Of a stretch of DNA of 64,000 bases, positions 25,548-34,414 are shown in pieces. Source of the DNA: Bacteroidaceae bacterium. Lineage in GTDB: Bacteria; Bacteroidota; Bacteroidia; Bacteroidales; Bacteroidaceae. Every line of letters starts with the position of its first letter. Position 1 is the first letter of the stretch. The stretch is from the NCBI GenBank assembly GCA_017472635.1, contig JAFUPU010000020.1:1-64000 (forward strand), in the 5' to 3' direction. The position numbers and the translations under genes were made by a program. The notes beneath the pieces were generated by a model. It was not told the DNA's origin, searched no databases, and saw only the letters and a program-made list of their open reading frames with translations.

Positions 25548-25555
25548 TATTTTTG
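25548..25555 (+). promoter_or_regulatory. -7 box TATTTTTG for the GH2 gene
   Basis: TATTTTTG followed by GC, 47 bases before ATG 25603, at the expected place downstream of the tandem operator. Confidence 0.7.
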
Positions 25556-25602
25556 CAACCGAAAAAGTATATCCATAAACTAACTCATAAATTAACCCAA
25601 AA

Positions 25603-28600
25603 ATGAAACACAGTCGTTTATTAACTTTGTGGCTGGGCATATTGCTGATGTGCCCGCTGTTGGTATGGGCGAAAGGCACAGTGCCTGCCCGCGAGAAATA
25701 CAATTTCAATCCCGAGTGGCTGTTGCACATCGGTGACTTGAAGGGTGCCGAAAAAAACAACTACCCCGATGCCGACTGGGAGAAGGTGACACTGCCGCGC
25801 GCCTTCAACGAAGACGAGGCTTTCAAGGTAGACATCAAAGAGCTGACCGACACCATCGTGTGGTATCGCAAACACTTCCGTCTGCCCAAGACAGCCAAGG
25901 GAAAGAAGATTTTCGTTGAATTCGAGGGTGTACGTCAGGCCGCCGACTTCTACCTGAACGGAAAATACCTGAGATTGCACGAGAATGGTGCCATGGCTGT
26001 AGGCTTCGACCTCACACCTTATATTAATTATGGAGGCGAAAACGTGATGGCATTGCGCATCGACAACAACTGGCAGTATCGCGAACGCGAGACAAACAGC
26101 AAATTCCAGTGGAACGACCGCAACTTCAATGCCAACTACGGGGGGCTGCCCAAAAACGTGTGGCTGCACGTCACCGACAAGCTCTATCAGACCTTGCCAC
26201 TCTATAGCAACCTGAAGACTACCGGTGTATACATCTATGCCAAAGACATCAAGGTGAAGGCAAAGAGCGCCACCATACATGCCGAGTCAGAGGTGAAGAA
26301 CGAGTATAAGAAAACCATGACCGTAGGCTATGAAGTGGAAGTTTACGACTTGGAAGACAAGCAGGTGGCTGCATTCAAGAGCGAGCCTGTCACCCTCAAG
26401 GGGGGCGAGACTGCCACCCTCAGTGCCGAAGCTCCGCTCGACGACCTGCACTTCTGGAGCTGGGGATACGGCTACTTGTATAAGGTAAAGACCCGCTTGG
26501 TGGTTGACGGAAAGACCAAAGACGAGGTGGTGACCCGCACCGGTTTCCGCAAGACCCGCTTCGGCGAGGGAAAAGTGTGGATTAACGACCGCGTCCTGCA
26601 GTTTAAGGGTTATGCCCAACGTACCAGCAACGAGTGGCCGGGCGTGGGTATGAGTGTACCCGCCTGGATGAGCGACTACAGCAACGGACTTGCCGTAGAG
26701 GGCAATGCCAACTTCTTCCGTTGGATGCACATCTCAGCCTGGAAGCAGGATATAGAGAGCTGCGACCGCGTGGGTGTAATGCAGATGCTGCCCGCCGGCG
26801 ACTCGGAGAAAGACCGCCAGGGACGTCAGTGGGAACACCGCACCGAACTGATGCGCGACGTCATCATCTACAACCGCAACAATCCGAGCGTCATCTTCTA
26901 CGAGTGTGGAAACGAAAGCATCAGCCGCGAACACATGATAGAGATGAAGGCTATACGCGACCAATACGACCCACACGGCGGACGTGCCATCGGAAGCCGC
27001 GAGATGCTGGACATCCGCGAGGCAGAGTATGGCGGCGAAATGCTCTACATCAACAAGAGCCGTCACCACCCCATGATTGCCACCGAATATTGCCGCGACG
27101 AGGGATTGCGCAAGTATTGGGACAACTACAGTTATCCCTACCACAAGCATGGCGAGGGCAACAGTGCCTACCACTCAACCGTGACCAACACCAGTGCTCC
27201 GAAGAAAGATGCCAGCGCTTACAACCAGAATCAGGACCAACTGACCGTGGAATGGGTGCGCCGCTGGTACGACTACTGGCGTGAACGTCCCGGTATGGGC
27301 CGTCGCGTGAACTCAGGTGGTGCCAAGATTATCTTCAGCGACACACAGACTCACTATCGTGGAGTCGAAAACTACCGCCGCAGTGGTGTGGTAGACCCTC
27401 TCCGCATCCCGAAAGACGGATTCTTTGCACACAAGGTGATGTGGAACGGATGGGTGGACATCGAAGAGCATGGCACACACATCGTGGGACACTGGAACTA
27501 TGAAGGTGGACCCCATCCCAACCTTCCCCAAGGGGAAGGAGTAAATACTCTATCCAATGACAAGCATGACACTTCACTCCCCTCCCTTGTGGAGGGGCAA
27601 GGGGGAGGGTCCGCTGTTATAAAGCCCGTCTATGTAGTCTCTACCGGTGACAAGGTGGAACTCTTCATCAACGGAGAGTCGCAGGGATTCGGCCGTCAGG
27701 AGTACCGCTTCTTGCACACCTTCGACAGCATCCAATGGAAACCGGGTACCATCGAGGCTATCGCATACGATGAAGCCGGTAAAGAGGTAAGCCGCGCTGC
27801 CCTGAAGACTGCCGGCAAACCGCATCACCTGAAGCTGACACAGATGAAAAACCCCGCAGGCACGTTTGCTGACGGACACGACATCGTGATTGTAGAGGTG
27901 GAAGTGGTGGATGCAGAAGGAAACCGCTGCCCGCTGGCTAACGACATGGTAGACTTTACCCTCGAAGGACCTGCCGAATGGCGTGGAGGCATCGCGCAGG
28001 GACCGGGCAACTATGCCTTTGCCACTTCACTGCCCGTTGAGTGTGGTGTGACCCGCGTATTGGTGCGCTCGACCACCGAAGCCGGAAAGGTGACACTCAC
28101 CGCCAAGGCTGAAGGACTGGGTACGGCTGCCGAAAGCTGGACCACTACCCCCGTAGAGGTGGTGAACGGATTGAGCAAGCACTTCCCCGGTGAGATGCTG
28201 CCTTGCCGCCTGGAGCGTGGTGAAACACCGCTCACTCCTTCATACACCGACAAGAAGGTGGACGTACAGATTGTCGACGTAAAGGCTGGCACCAACCAAG
28301 AGAGTGCCGCAAACAGCTTTGACGACAACGAACTGAGCGAATGGCGCAACGACGGTCGCCTCAACACCGCCTGGATTAGCTACAAGCTCAACCGCCGTGC
28401 TGCCGTAGACGACATCTGCATGAAGCTAACCGGATGGCGCCAACGCAGCTACCCGCTTGAAATCTTTGCCGGAAAAGAACTGATCTGGAAGGGAAGCACC
28501 GAAAAGAGCCTCGGCTACATACACCTCAACATCGAACATCCCGTGATGACCGATGAAATCACTATCCGCCTGAAGGGCGCTGCCCAGGAGGGAGATGCCT

Positions 28601-28731
28601 TCGGACAAATCGTAGAGGTGGTTGAACCAAAAGCCGGTGAACTCGACCTCTTCAAGGCAAAAGATGGAGAGAAGACCCGCAGCGAACTCCGCATCGTAGA
28701 GATTGAGTTCTTAGAGACACTGCAACAGTAA
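25603..28731 (+). CDS. GH2 family glycosidase (beta-galactosidase-like), secreted
   Basis: 1042 aa, signal peptide MKHSRLLTLWLGILLMCPLLVWA. N-terminal jelly roll (about 30-200, 'TIVWYRKHFRLP', 'VEFEGVRQAADFYLNG'), Ig-like domain, then a TIM barrel with probable acid/base Glu438 ('FYECGNES') and probable nucleophile Glu495 ('MIATEYCRDEG'). After the barrel come Ig-like domains and, after about 900, a discoidin-like end. Codons 636-670 are a repeat insertion (see 27508-27612). The sugar is not predictable beyond a beta-linked hexose or uronic acid. The upstream operator matches that of the 655-aa gene, which links it to the AraC-type regulator. GC content is higher here than in the surface-protein genes. 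Confidence 0.9.
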   Translation: MKHSRLLTLWLGILLMCPLLVWAKGTVPAREKYNFNPEWLLHIGDLKGAEKNNYPDADWEKVTLPRAFNEDEAFKVDIKELTDTIVWYRKHFRLPKTAKGKKIFVEFEGVRQAADFYLNGKYLRLHENGAMAVGFDLTPYINYGGENVMALRIDNNWQYRERETNSKFQWNDRNFNANYGGLPKNVWLHVTDKLYQTLPLYSNLKTTGVYIYAKDIKVKAKSATIHAESEVKNEYKKTMTVGYEVEVYDLEDKQVAAFKSEPVTLKGGETATLSAEAPLDDLHFWSWGYGYLYKVKTRLVVDGKTKDEVVTRTGFRKTRFGEGKVWINDRVLQFKGYAQRTSNEWPGVGMSVPAWMSDYSNGLAVEGNANFFRWMHISAWKQDIESCDRVGVMQMLPAGDSEKDRQGRQWEHRTELMRDVIIYNRNNPSVIFYECGNESISREHMIEMKAIRDQYDPHGGRAIGSREMLDIREAEYGGEMLYINKSRHHPMIATEYCRDEGLRKYWDNYSYPYHKHGEGNSAYHSTVTNTSAPKKDASAYNQNQDQLTVEWVRRWYDYWRERPGMGRRVNSGGAKIIFSDTQTHYRGVENYRRSGVVDPLRIPKDGFFAHKVMWNGWVDIEEHGTHIVGHWNYEGGPHPNLPQGEGVNTLSNDKHDTSLPSLVEGQGGGSAVIKPVYVVSTGDKVELFINGESQGFGRQEYRFLHTFDSIQWKPGTIEAIAYDEAGKEVSRAALKTAGKPHHLKLTQMKNPAGTFADGHDIVIVEVEVVDAEGNRCPLANDMVDFTLEGPAEWRGGIAQGPGNYAFATSLPVECGVTRVLVRSTTEAGKVTLTAKAEGLGTAAESWTTTPVEVVNGLSKHFPGEMLPCRLERGETPLTPSYTDKKVDVQIVDVKAGTNQESAANSFDDNELSEWRNDGRLNTAWISYKLNRRAAVDDICMKLTGWRQRSYPLEIFAGKELIWKGSTEKSLGYIHLNIEHPVMTDEITIRLKGAAQEGDAFGQIVEVVEPKAGELDLFKAKDGEKTRSELRIVEIEFLETLQQ
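27508..27612 (+). repeat. Palindromic element inserted in frame in the GH2 gene
   Basis: 105 bases (35 codons) bounded by GGACCC (27508-27513) and GGGTCC (27607-27612). Two inner hairpins: CCTTCCCC/GGGGAAGG (27522-27539) and CCCCTCC/GGAGGGG (27579-27597). It encodes a Pro/Gly-rich linker ('HPNLPQGEG', 'LPSLVEGQGGG') between the conserved 'HIVGHWNYEGG' and 'VYVVSTGDKVELFINGES'. A relative lies between genes at 38021-38165. Confidence 0.8.
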
Positions 28732-28812
28732 TCGGATTTTCTGTCCGCCAAACTGTTTCTTCTGTCCCTTCCACGGCATGATTGCCTCCTTTGGCGGGGG
28801 TCAGATATAATA

Positions 28813-28858
28813 AAACTCCGCTCGTGTCCCATGGTTATTGGGTTCACGAGCGGAGTTT
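28813..28858. terminator. Terminator palindrome between converging genes
   Basis: AAACTCCGCTCGTG (28813-28826) and CACGAGCGGAGTTT (28845-28858) form a perfect 14-bp stem between the GH2 gene and the fimbrial adhesin gene. A close copy is at 63728-63779. Confidence 0.75.
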
Positions 28859-28917
28859 GTTTCGTAGAGAAGCGGGAAATACACAATGTATTATGGGTGT
28901 CCGCTGACCTCCCTCTG

Positions 28918-31900
28918 TCATTCAATACCCCATTGGGCATAGAGGTCTATGTCTTCAGAGATGTTCATCACCTGACCGGGAGTATAGCCGGTGCCTTTGC
29001 CATCGGCGCGGGTGTTCCATCCTTTGAAGCTGTATCCTTGGCGAGTAAATGTCTCGCTGGACAAGAGGCTGTTGGTAGAGGTTACAATCTTTTGGGTCTT
29101 GGTCAGGTTGTTCCCGTCGTTGCTGTGGAAGGTCACTGTCACACAGGGGACATTCTCGTCACTCACGTCTTCGTTCAACGTCACCATCCCCCCTTCGTTC
29201 GCCACATCCACGTTGGGCACGTATGCCGAGGTGGTATTTCCCTTAATCTTTCCGCCGTTGATGGTGATGTCGGCATTTACTCCGCTTACATAGAGGCCGC
29301 CACCGCTCAGCAGGGTGTGGTTACTTTCGATTGTCGGACCGTCCCCTGCGTCTGTTCCCACCGTTACATTGGCTTCAGCCCCGGTTTCAGACATATCCAC
29401 ACATACACCGCCTCCTCGACGGTCGGATGTGTTGTGTGTAATAGAGCCGGAAAGTATATCTACCGTCACATCTTTTTCATCGGAAGTCACGTACAGACCG
29501 CCGCCGTTACCTCCTTGACCTCCTCTAAGGACGGCAGAGTTCTTGGTAATAGAAGCAGTGCTGCCTGCAGGCATGAAGAAACTGCCTTCTTCGATGTAGA
29601 TGCCGCCACCATGCCCTCCCTTAGCCAAGTTGTCACTGATGACACCACCTGAAAGGGTGATAGTTCCTCCCTTCTGATAGATGGCTCCGCCATGGGGCGC
29701 TGTACAGTTCTTGATGGTTCCACCGCGAATCTCGCAAGTTCCATCTTCCAAATAAACGGCTCCGCCATTTTCTACAATGTTGAGATATTCCTTGTCTTCC
29801 AGATTGTTCGTATTACTATTTCTGATGGTTCCTCCGGTCATGGTAAATGACGGAGTGCCACCTGAGCCAGCCGCCAATACAAATTGGGCCTGAGTGTCAC
29901 CTCCATCCACTGTAATCGAGGCAAATCCCATCTTAGACCGGGGTACATTGGTCACATCGTTCGTTTTACCTCCACCGATTGAACCTGTACGAATAATCGG
30001 GTTGCCACTAATTTTGATTTTCGCATTTCCTCCAGGTGCACGTACTACCTTTTTGTCTCTGTCATTATAGCCTGTACCACCAGTACCTCCACCAATACTC
30101 GCATTTTCTGTGCCACTTCTTGCAATAATCGTTCCTCCTGTTATGGTCACAACAGCATCTCCCCCATAAGTAGATAGACTGCTTCCGCCACCTATTGCAG
30201 TTCCTAATGCCGAGTAAGCATATACATAACCGGCGTTTATTGTTACGTTGCCATATTGTCCTCCTGCATATCTTGAACCGGCTCCACCAATGGCAGAACT
30301 CGCGATTCCCCATATATTCTCTAAGTTATAAGCATAAACATGACCTCCATTGATGATGACTTCTCCGCCACCACCTTCATTGTTAAAGCCAATTCCTCCT
30401 CCAATAGCCGTGCCTGTCGTAGTGGCTACAGCAGTCACAGTCCCTCCATTGATGGTGATTGTTGTTTCTCCATTTCCTCCGCCACCGATGGCCGAACAAT
30501 TTTCTTCGGCTGTGCTACCTGAAAAAATTGTTCCACTGTTTATTTGTATGCCATGACTGTTTTCATAATTACCATTATGACTTCCTATTACAGAACAATA
30601 AACATTTCCCAAATACCCTATTCCGCCTCCATTGTGTTCATTTGTTATGAAGTCAACATCAGCCACAGTCATAGACCCTGTTCCTTCAAATATCAACTTG
30701 TGCCCGGTACTGTCTTCACTTTCATAATGAATATTTCCAAAACGGTTGTCACCGACTATATTCACCGTCAACTCCGAGCCTTTACCAGACCTTGAAGGAC
30801 AAAATCCTATTCCCCCATTCTGTCTGCCCCATATACCTGTGGTTCCAGAGTTGTAACCTACATTTTGTGCGGCAGAATAAAGATTGTCTATGGTCAACTT
30901 ATAGGTGCTTGTACCTGTCACCTTTATGGAATTCAGGGTGTGTGTACGTCCTACATCCCGTACCACGGCCGTACCGACAAGTGTTTCAATCGGTGCATTG
31001 GTTCCCCCTGCTCTGATGTATTTTCCATCATCCCACGTTTCAATTACGGTTTCCACGCTGGTATTATTGGTGATGAAGTCACTCCAGAGTCTGCCATCAG
31101 GAGCCTTCACAGGGTCGTACTTAGGAATGCGGCAGTTCTGCTTATTTGTAAAATCAGCCTCCGTCGCATAACCGGTATTGTCTTTGTTGAACTTCTGGAA
31201 CTTCTCGTCGGTTGAAGTGGTCGATTGATAAACATAATAGGTATTGTCCGCACTGTGCGTACCTGTTACAGGCTTCGACACTCCATTCACATAAATGTTT
31301 CCAGAATAATTCGTACCATTGATTGCCACATTCCCTGCCGCCAAGTCGAAATAGATTGTGTTGGATGACTGGGTCGTACTTTTGTGCAACGTATAGGTAA
31401 TCAGCCTTCCGGCTTCCCATTTCTGGCCTTTCAGGGAGGCACTGATGGCAGGAGTTGTGTCGTCATTGAATGTCAACGTCACCTTTGCATCATCGGGCAG
31501 GGTTTGGGGCATCAGCATCAAGAGTGCATCAGGCATTGTTGTATATGAAACTACCGTCGATTGCCCGCTCCACTCGCCACCGATGGTGTATGTTCCTGTG
31601 TTGTACACCCCGCTAATGGTGATGGATGCCACTTTGTCAGCCTCAATGTCCTCACCTAATTTGAACCGGACGGCCGTCAGGGCGTGGGTGAAGGTCAGGG
31701 GGATGGTCGTGCGGAAGGCTTCTTCAACTACAACACTCTTGGCTACAATGATGTCCTGTTGGTTGGCAACTTCCGGTATGGTGTATGAAAAGGAACCACT
31801 TCCCCAATTCAAGGTGGTGGGAGCATAGGCATATACATCCAGTTGGGTTCCCGCATCGATATTTTTCCAATAGATGGGAGTGGCAGAGGTCAGCTCGTCA

Positions 31901-32256
31901 CCATATTCGCTAAAAGTAAAGGTCTTGTTGAAAACTTGAACATTACTGCTGCTGATACCAAGGACTTGGACATTCCCACTCAACGACTCGGTCAGTGTGG
32001 CGCGAGTAGCAGATGAAGCGGTGTCGGCAGGCATACCTTCCAGTTGCCACTCTTCCTCCACAATGCTGAGGTAGGCGGCAGTGCTGCGTGTAGAAGTCTT
32101 GATGGAGTCGCTTCCCAAAATGGCAGTGAAACAGACCACTTCGGTAGGGCGCGGAGCCTCGATGCCCAAGTCGTCGGTACAACTGTGCAGGATGGCGGCC
32201 ACAGCCATGCAGAGTGCGGCCATCCACAAGGTGATATGTCTGTCTGTTCGGTTCAT
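28918..32256 (-). CDS. Fimbrillin-like / beta-helix / InlB-repeat adhesin (probable fimbrial tip)
   Basis: 1112 aa from MNRTDRHITLWMAAL; the ATG overlaps the preceding stop as TAATG, so translation is coupled. Lipobox 'ILHSC'. Residues about 30-310 are a fimbrillin-type domain ('TPIYWKNIDAGTQLDVYAYAP', 'FTHALTAVRFKLGEDI', 'KWEAGRLITYTLHK'). About 330-1030 is a long Gly-rich beta-helix with repeats such as 'NNGGGEVIINGGHVYAYN'-like turns ('AIGGGIGFNNEGGGGEVIIN', 'GGAIYQKGGTITLSGG'). The end (about 1040-1112) is an InlB B-repeat ('VTVTFHSNDGNN', 'GYSFKGWNTRADGKGTGY', 'DLYAQWG'). As last gene of the fimbrial operon it is the natural candidate for an adhesive tip; this is inference. Confidence 0.85.
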   Translation of the reverse strand: MNRTDRHITLWMAALCMAVAAILHSCTDDLGIEAPRPTEVVCFTAILGSDSIKTSTRSTAAYLSIVEEEWQLEGMPADTASSATRATLTESLSGNVQVLGISSSNVQVFNKTFTFSEYGDELTSATPIYWKNIDAGTQLDVYAYAPTTLNWGSGSFSYTIPEVANQQDIIVAKSVVVEEAFRTTIPLTFTHALTAVRFKLGEDIEADKVASITISGVYNTGTYTIGGEWSGQSTVVSYTTMPDALLMLMPQTLPDDAKVTLTFNDDTTPAISASLKGQKWEAGRLITYTLHKSTTQSSNTIYFDLAAGNVAINGTNYSGNIYVNGVSKPVTGTHSADNTYYVYQSTTSTDEKFQKFNKDNTGYATEADFTNKQNCRIPKYDPVKAPDGRLWSDFITNNTSVETVIETWDDGKYIRAGGTNAPIETLVGTAVVRDVGRTHTLNSIKVTGTSTYKLTIDNLYSAAQNVGYNSGTTGIWGRQNGGIGFCPSRSGKGSELTVNIVGDNRFGNIHYESEDSTGHKLIFEGTGSMTVADVDFITNEHNGGGIGYLGNVYCSVIGSHNGNYENSHGIQINSGTIFSGSTAEENCSAIGGGGNGETTITINGGTVTAVATTTGTAIGGGIGFNNEGGGGEVIINGGHVYAYNLENIWGIASSAIGGAGSRYAGGQYGNVTINAGYVYAYSALGTAIGGGSSLSTYGGDAVVTITGGTIIARSGTENASIGGGTGGTGYNDRDKKVVRAPGGNAKIKISGNPIIRTGSIGGGKTNDVTNVPRSKMGFASITVDGGDTQAQFVLAAGSGGTPSFTMTGGTIRNSNTNNLEDKEYLNIVENGGAVYLEDGTCEIRGGTIKNCTAPHGGAIYQKGGTITLSGGVISDNLAKGGHGGGIYIEEGSFFMPAGSTASITKNSAVLRGGQGGNGGGLYVTSDEKDVTVDILSGSITHNTSDRRGGGVCVDMSETGAEANVTVGTDAGDGPTIESNHTLLSGGGLYVSGVNADITINGGKIKGNTTSAYVPNVDVANEGGMVTLNEDVSDENVPCVTVTFHSNDGNNLTKTQKIVTSTNSLLSSETFTRQGYSFKGWNTRADGKGTGYTPGQVMNISEDIDLYAQWGIE

Positions 32257-33296
32257 TATTCCTCCGTTTCTTCTTGTTCTTCTTGTAAATAAAGGTCTTC
32301 GTCCTGATTGTTCCAGGCATTCAGGGTGCATACGCCCTCCACCACGGCATACTCATTGAAGTAGAGGGAGAGGATGAAGAGCCGGCCGGCCACTTTGCCG
32401 CTTGTCACATCTTCATCGGTAACATCCTCCTCATCAATCCACTTAATGGGGATAGTTATCGTTCTCGTTCTTGCATTCGTGGTCTCGATGATCAGTGTAT
32501 ATTCCTTTGCCGGGCTGCACAATACCCCTTTGCCCACCTCCTGCATGGTGGTGTGCAACAGTTGGTTTTCCACAACCACAAAAGGAGAAGCATTTGCACT
32601 TTTGGTATAAGTAACTGCTCCCGTCCCCAAGTTTACACTAAGACCGTCAGCGCTTTGAATGGATATGCTTTTCAACTTGCCCCATGTATCGGCTGCCTCC
32701 TGACTGGTGGAGCAGACACAGACCTTCAGCCAAGTCAGAAGGTGGTTGTAGGTCTGTGTCCTCAGCGGGTTGTTCCACGAGCCTTCGATAGGAGGGGCAA
32801 ACATCAGGTCGGTCTTTCCGTCGATGGGGGCAGTGGCTGTTTTTCCGTCTTCAGCAACTGTCCATACGTTTTGTGGATAAAAGCCTACGCAATAGACGGA
32901 TGGCGAATTTTCTCCGGTTGTATATTTCAAGTTGCTCCCGTTTTCAGGATTCATAGCATACTCTAATGCTCCTTCAAACGTTATCTGTGTATGACAAGGC
33001 AGGTTGGTTATCCCTGTTGGGGTGTGAAGAAACTCTCCTTCCGTTTCGGAGAAACAGACGTCCGCCTCAAAGGGATTTCCCGCGGAAGGTGTACCTTTAT
33101 ACAGCGGGAGGGGGGGCTCTTCGGTGGTTTCGTTATCTCCGTCAGCGCGAGTGACAGTCTCCAATCCGACAACGGAAGCGCCCAAGCTGATGTATGCCTC
33201 GTTGCCTGATGTCACATCTGCGCAGTCGTCTGTGCAAGCAGTCCACACGGATGCCCAAACTACTATATATATAATAAGGTATAGGCTTCTTCTCAT
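32256..33296 (-). CDS. Fimbrial minor-subunit lipoprotein, paralogue of its upstream neighbour
   Basis: 346 aa from MRRSLYLIIYIVVWASVWTAC, with lipobox 'VWTAC'; an earlier Met at 33335 lies inside the previous gene. The block 'IDGKTDLMFAPPIEG', then 'YNHLLTWLKVCV' and 'TWGKLKSISIQSADGLSVNL' is shared with the next protein upstream and is typical of fimbrillin-like minor subunits. The codons for the hydrophobic core of the signal peptide (33268-33285) are an exact copy of a 17-mer found elsewhere in hairpins between genes. Export as a lipoprotein and strand exchange with other pilins are known for this superfamily; the exact position in the fimbria is unknown. Confidence 0.82.
   Translation of the reverse strand: MRRSLYLIIYIVVWASVWTACTDDCADVTSGNEAYISLGASVVGLETVTRADGDNETTEEPPLPLYKGTPSAGNPFEADVCFSETEGEFLHTPTGITNLPCHTQITFEGALEYAMNPENGSNLKYTTGENSPSVYCVGFYPQNVWTVAEDGKTATAPIDGKTDLMFAPPIEGSWNNPLRTQTYNHLLTWLKVCVCSTSQEAADTWGKLKSISIQSADGLSVNLGTGAVTYTKSANASPFVVVENQLLHTTMQEVGKGVLCSPAKEYTLIIETTNARTRTITIPIKWIDEEDVTDEDVTSGKVAGRLFILSLYFNEYAVVEGVCTLNAWNNQDEDLYLQEEQEETEE
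33268..33285 (-). repeat. Dispersed 17-mer within a signal-peptide coding region
   Basis: TATATAATAAGGTATAGG on the plus strand, identical over 18 bases to 17911-17928. It encodes 'LYLIIY' of the lipoprotein signal. Confidence 0.7.
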
Positions 33297-33315
33297 CTTC
33301 CCATTTTTTTTAATC

Positions 33316-34410
33316 TTAATTTTCTTCCAATTCACCGCTTCCCAAGCCGCCGGTCTGCCAATCGACGGGGTGTGCTATCACCGAGATGTTGTCGCCCATC
33401 TTGAACTTCAGCAACAGGACGAACTGGTGGTTCCTTGTGTTTCCACTAAAGTGAGTATCCGCTCCGTTCATCAAATCCACATCCACTGTTACGGTACGTC
33501 TTTCTGTGGTGACGGTCAAGGTGTATTCCGTTGTCAAGTTTCCTGTCTCAATGTCCTTTGCAGTAGCTTCCACCGGGGCACAGAGGACATAGGCAACTTC
33601 TTCCACCTTATCATATATATCTTCGTTTCCATAAGGAGCTTTCAATTCGTAGTATTCTTCTTTAAGAAACTCATCGTCTGTATCCTTGTGATAGAAGGGC
33701 AAGTCTGTTTCATCCCCCGAGAAAGTGGCGGCATTTGCAAGGGCGGTTGTCCCTTTCAGGTTGACGCTTACCTTGGTCTTGCTTTTGATGGTCAAGCCGG
33801 TCACCTGTCCCCACGCCGTTCTGACCTCCTCACTCTCTGCCACCATCTGGATGCGCAACCAAGTGAGCAAATGGTGAAACTTGAAGGTCGGCCATTTGTC
33901 TCCCGAAGTGTTTCCACCATACTCACCGGAGATTTGGGGAGCAAACATCACGTCGGTCTTGCCATCGATGGCAGTAGAATGAACCGCCGTCGTGTCACCA
34001 TCCATAGTTTCCCATCCTGTTCTCGGATGCAAGCCTACGAAATAGACTGTCTTTGTTGTTCCATTCGCTGCTTTGGGATAAACGGCTTCATCCAACAACT
34101 GCTCGCTTCCGTTAGTGAAGTTGGCACTTGTGTGGATGGCAACTTCTCCGTTCTTTCCATTGGCATCATCACGATTGGCAAATAGATTCTGAGTCGTCGA
34201 AGCCCACACTGCCACTTCCAATGGATTGTCCCGATTGGGAGTGGTCAGGATGTATGGTGCACGTGTGGTTGTCGTTGCCCCCTCCACCGTTGCTCGCAGG
34301 TAAATGCGGCAGTCGGTATCGGCACCGGTCGTCATTTCCTCTTCCTCACACGAGGGGAGCAGGGCAGCACACAAGGCACACAGCATAATGTAACGCATCG
34401 TCTTCTTCAT
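33316..34410 (-). CDS. Fimbrial minor-subunit lipoprotein
   Basis: 364 aa from MKKTMRYIMLCALCAALLPSC, lipobox 'LLPSC'. The mature part begins with acidic residues, then 'RIYLRATVEGATTTTRAPYIL', a fimbrillin-like opening. It shares 'IDGKTDVMFAPQISGEYGG', 'FHHLLTWLRIQMVAESEEV' and 'TAWGQVTGLTIKSKTKVSVNL' with the following gene product, so the two arose by tandem duplication. Its ATG lies 4 bases after the stop of the upstream fimbrillin gene. Likely a shaft-to-tip adaptor. Confidence 0.82.
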   Translation of the reverse strand: MKKTMRYIMLCALCAALLPSCEEEEMTTGADTDCRIYLRATVEGATTTTRAPYILTTPNRDNPLEVAVWASTTQNLFANRDDANGKNGEVAIHTSANFTNGSEQLLDEAVYPKAANGTTKTVYFVGLHPRTGWETMDGDTTAVHSTAIDGKTDVMFAPQISGEYGGNTSGDKWPTFKFHHLLTWLRIQMVAESEEVRTAWGQVTGLTIKSKTKVSVNLKGTTALANAATFSGDETDLPFYHKDTDDEFLKEEYYELKAPYGNEDIYDKVEEVAYVLCAPVEATAKDIETGNLTTEYTLTVTTERRTVTVDVDLMNGADTHFSGNTRNHQFVLLLKFKMGDNISVIAHPVDWQTGGLGSGELEEN

Positions 34411-34414
34411 TTGC

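Larger units (their letters stand above)
24717..25602. other. 886-base intergenic region with repeats and the GH2 promoter
   Basis: No convincing gene; open frames here are short, overlap each other on both strands and lack family resemblance. It contains two near-identical 16-mers AAAAGGGG(C/T)TGTTTTG (25025-25040, 25066-25081), a GTCCCAGGACC palindrome pair (25202-25254), and the GH2 operator and promoter (25489-25555). Confidence 0.6.
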
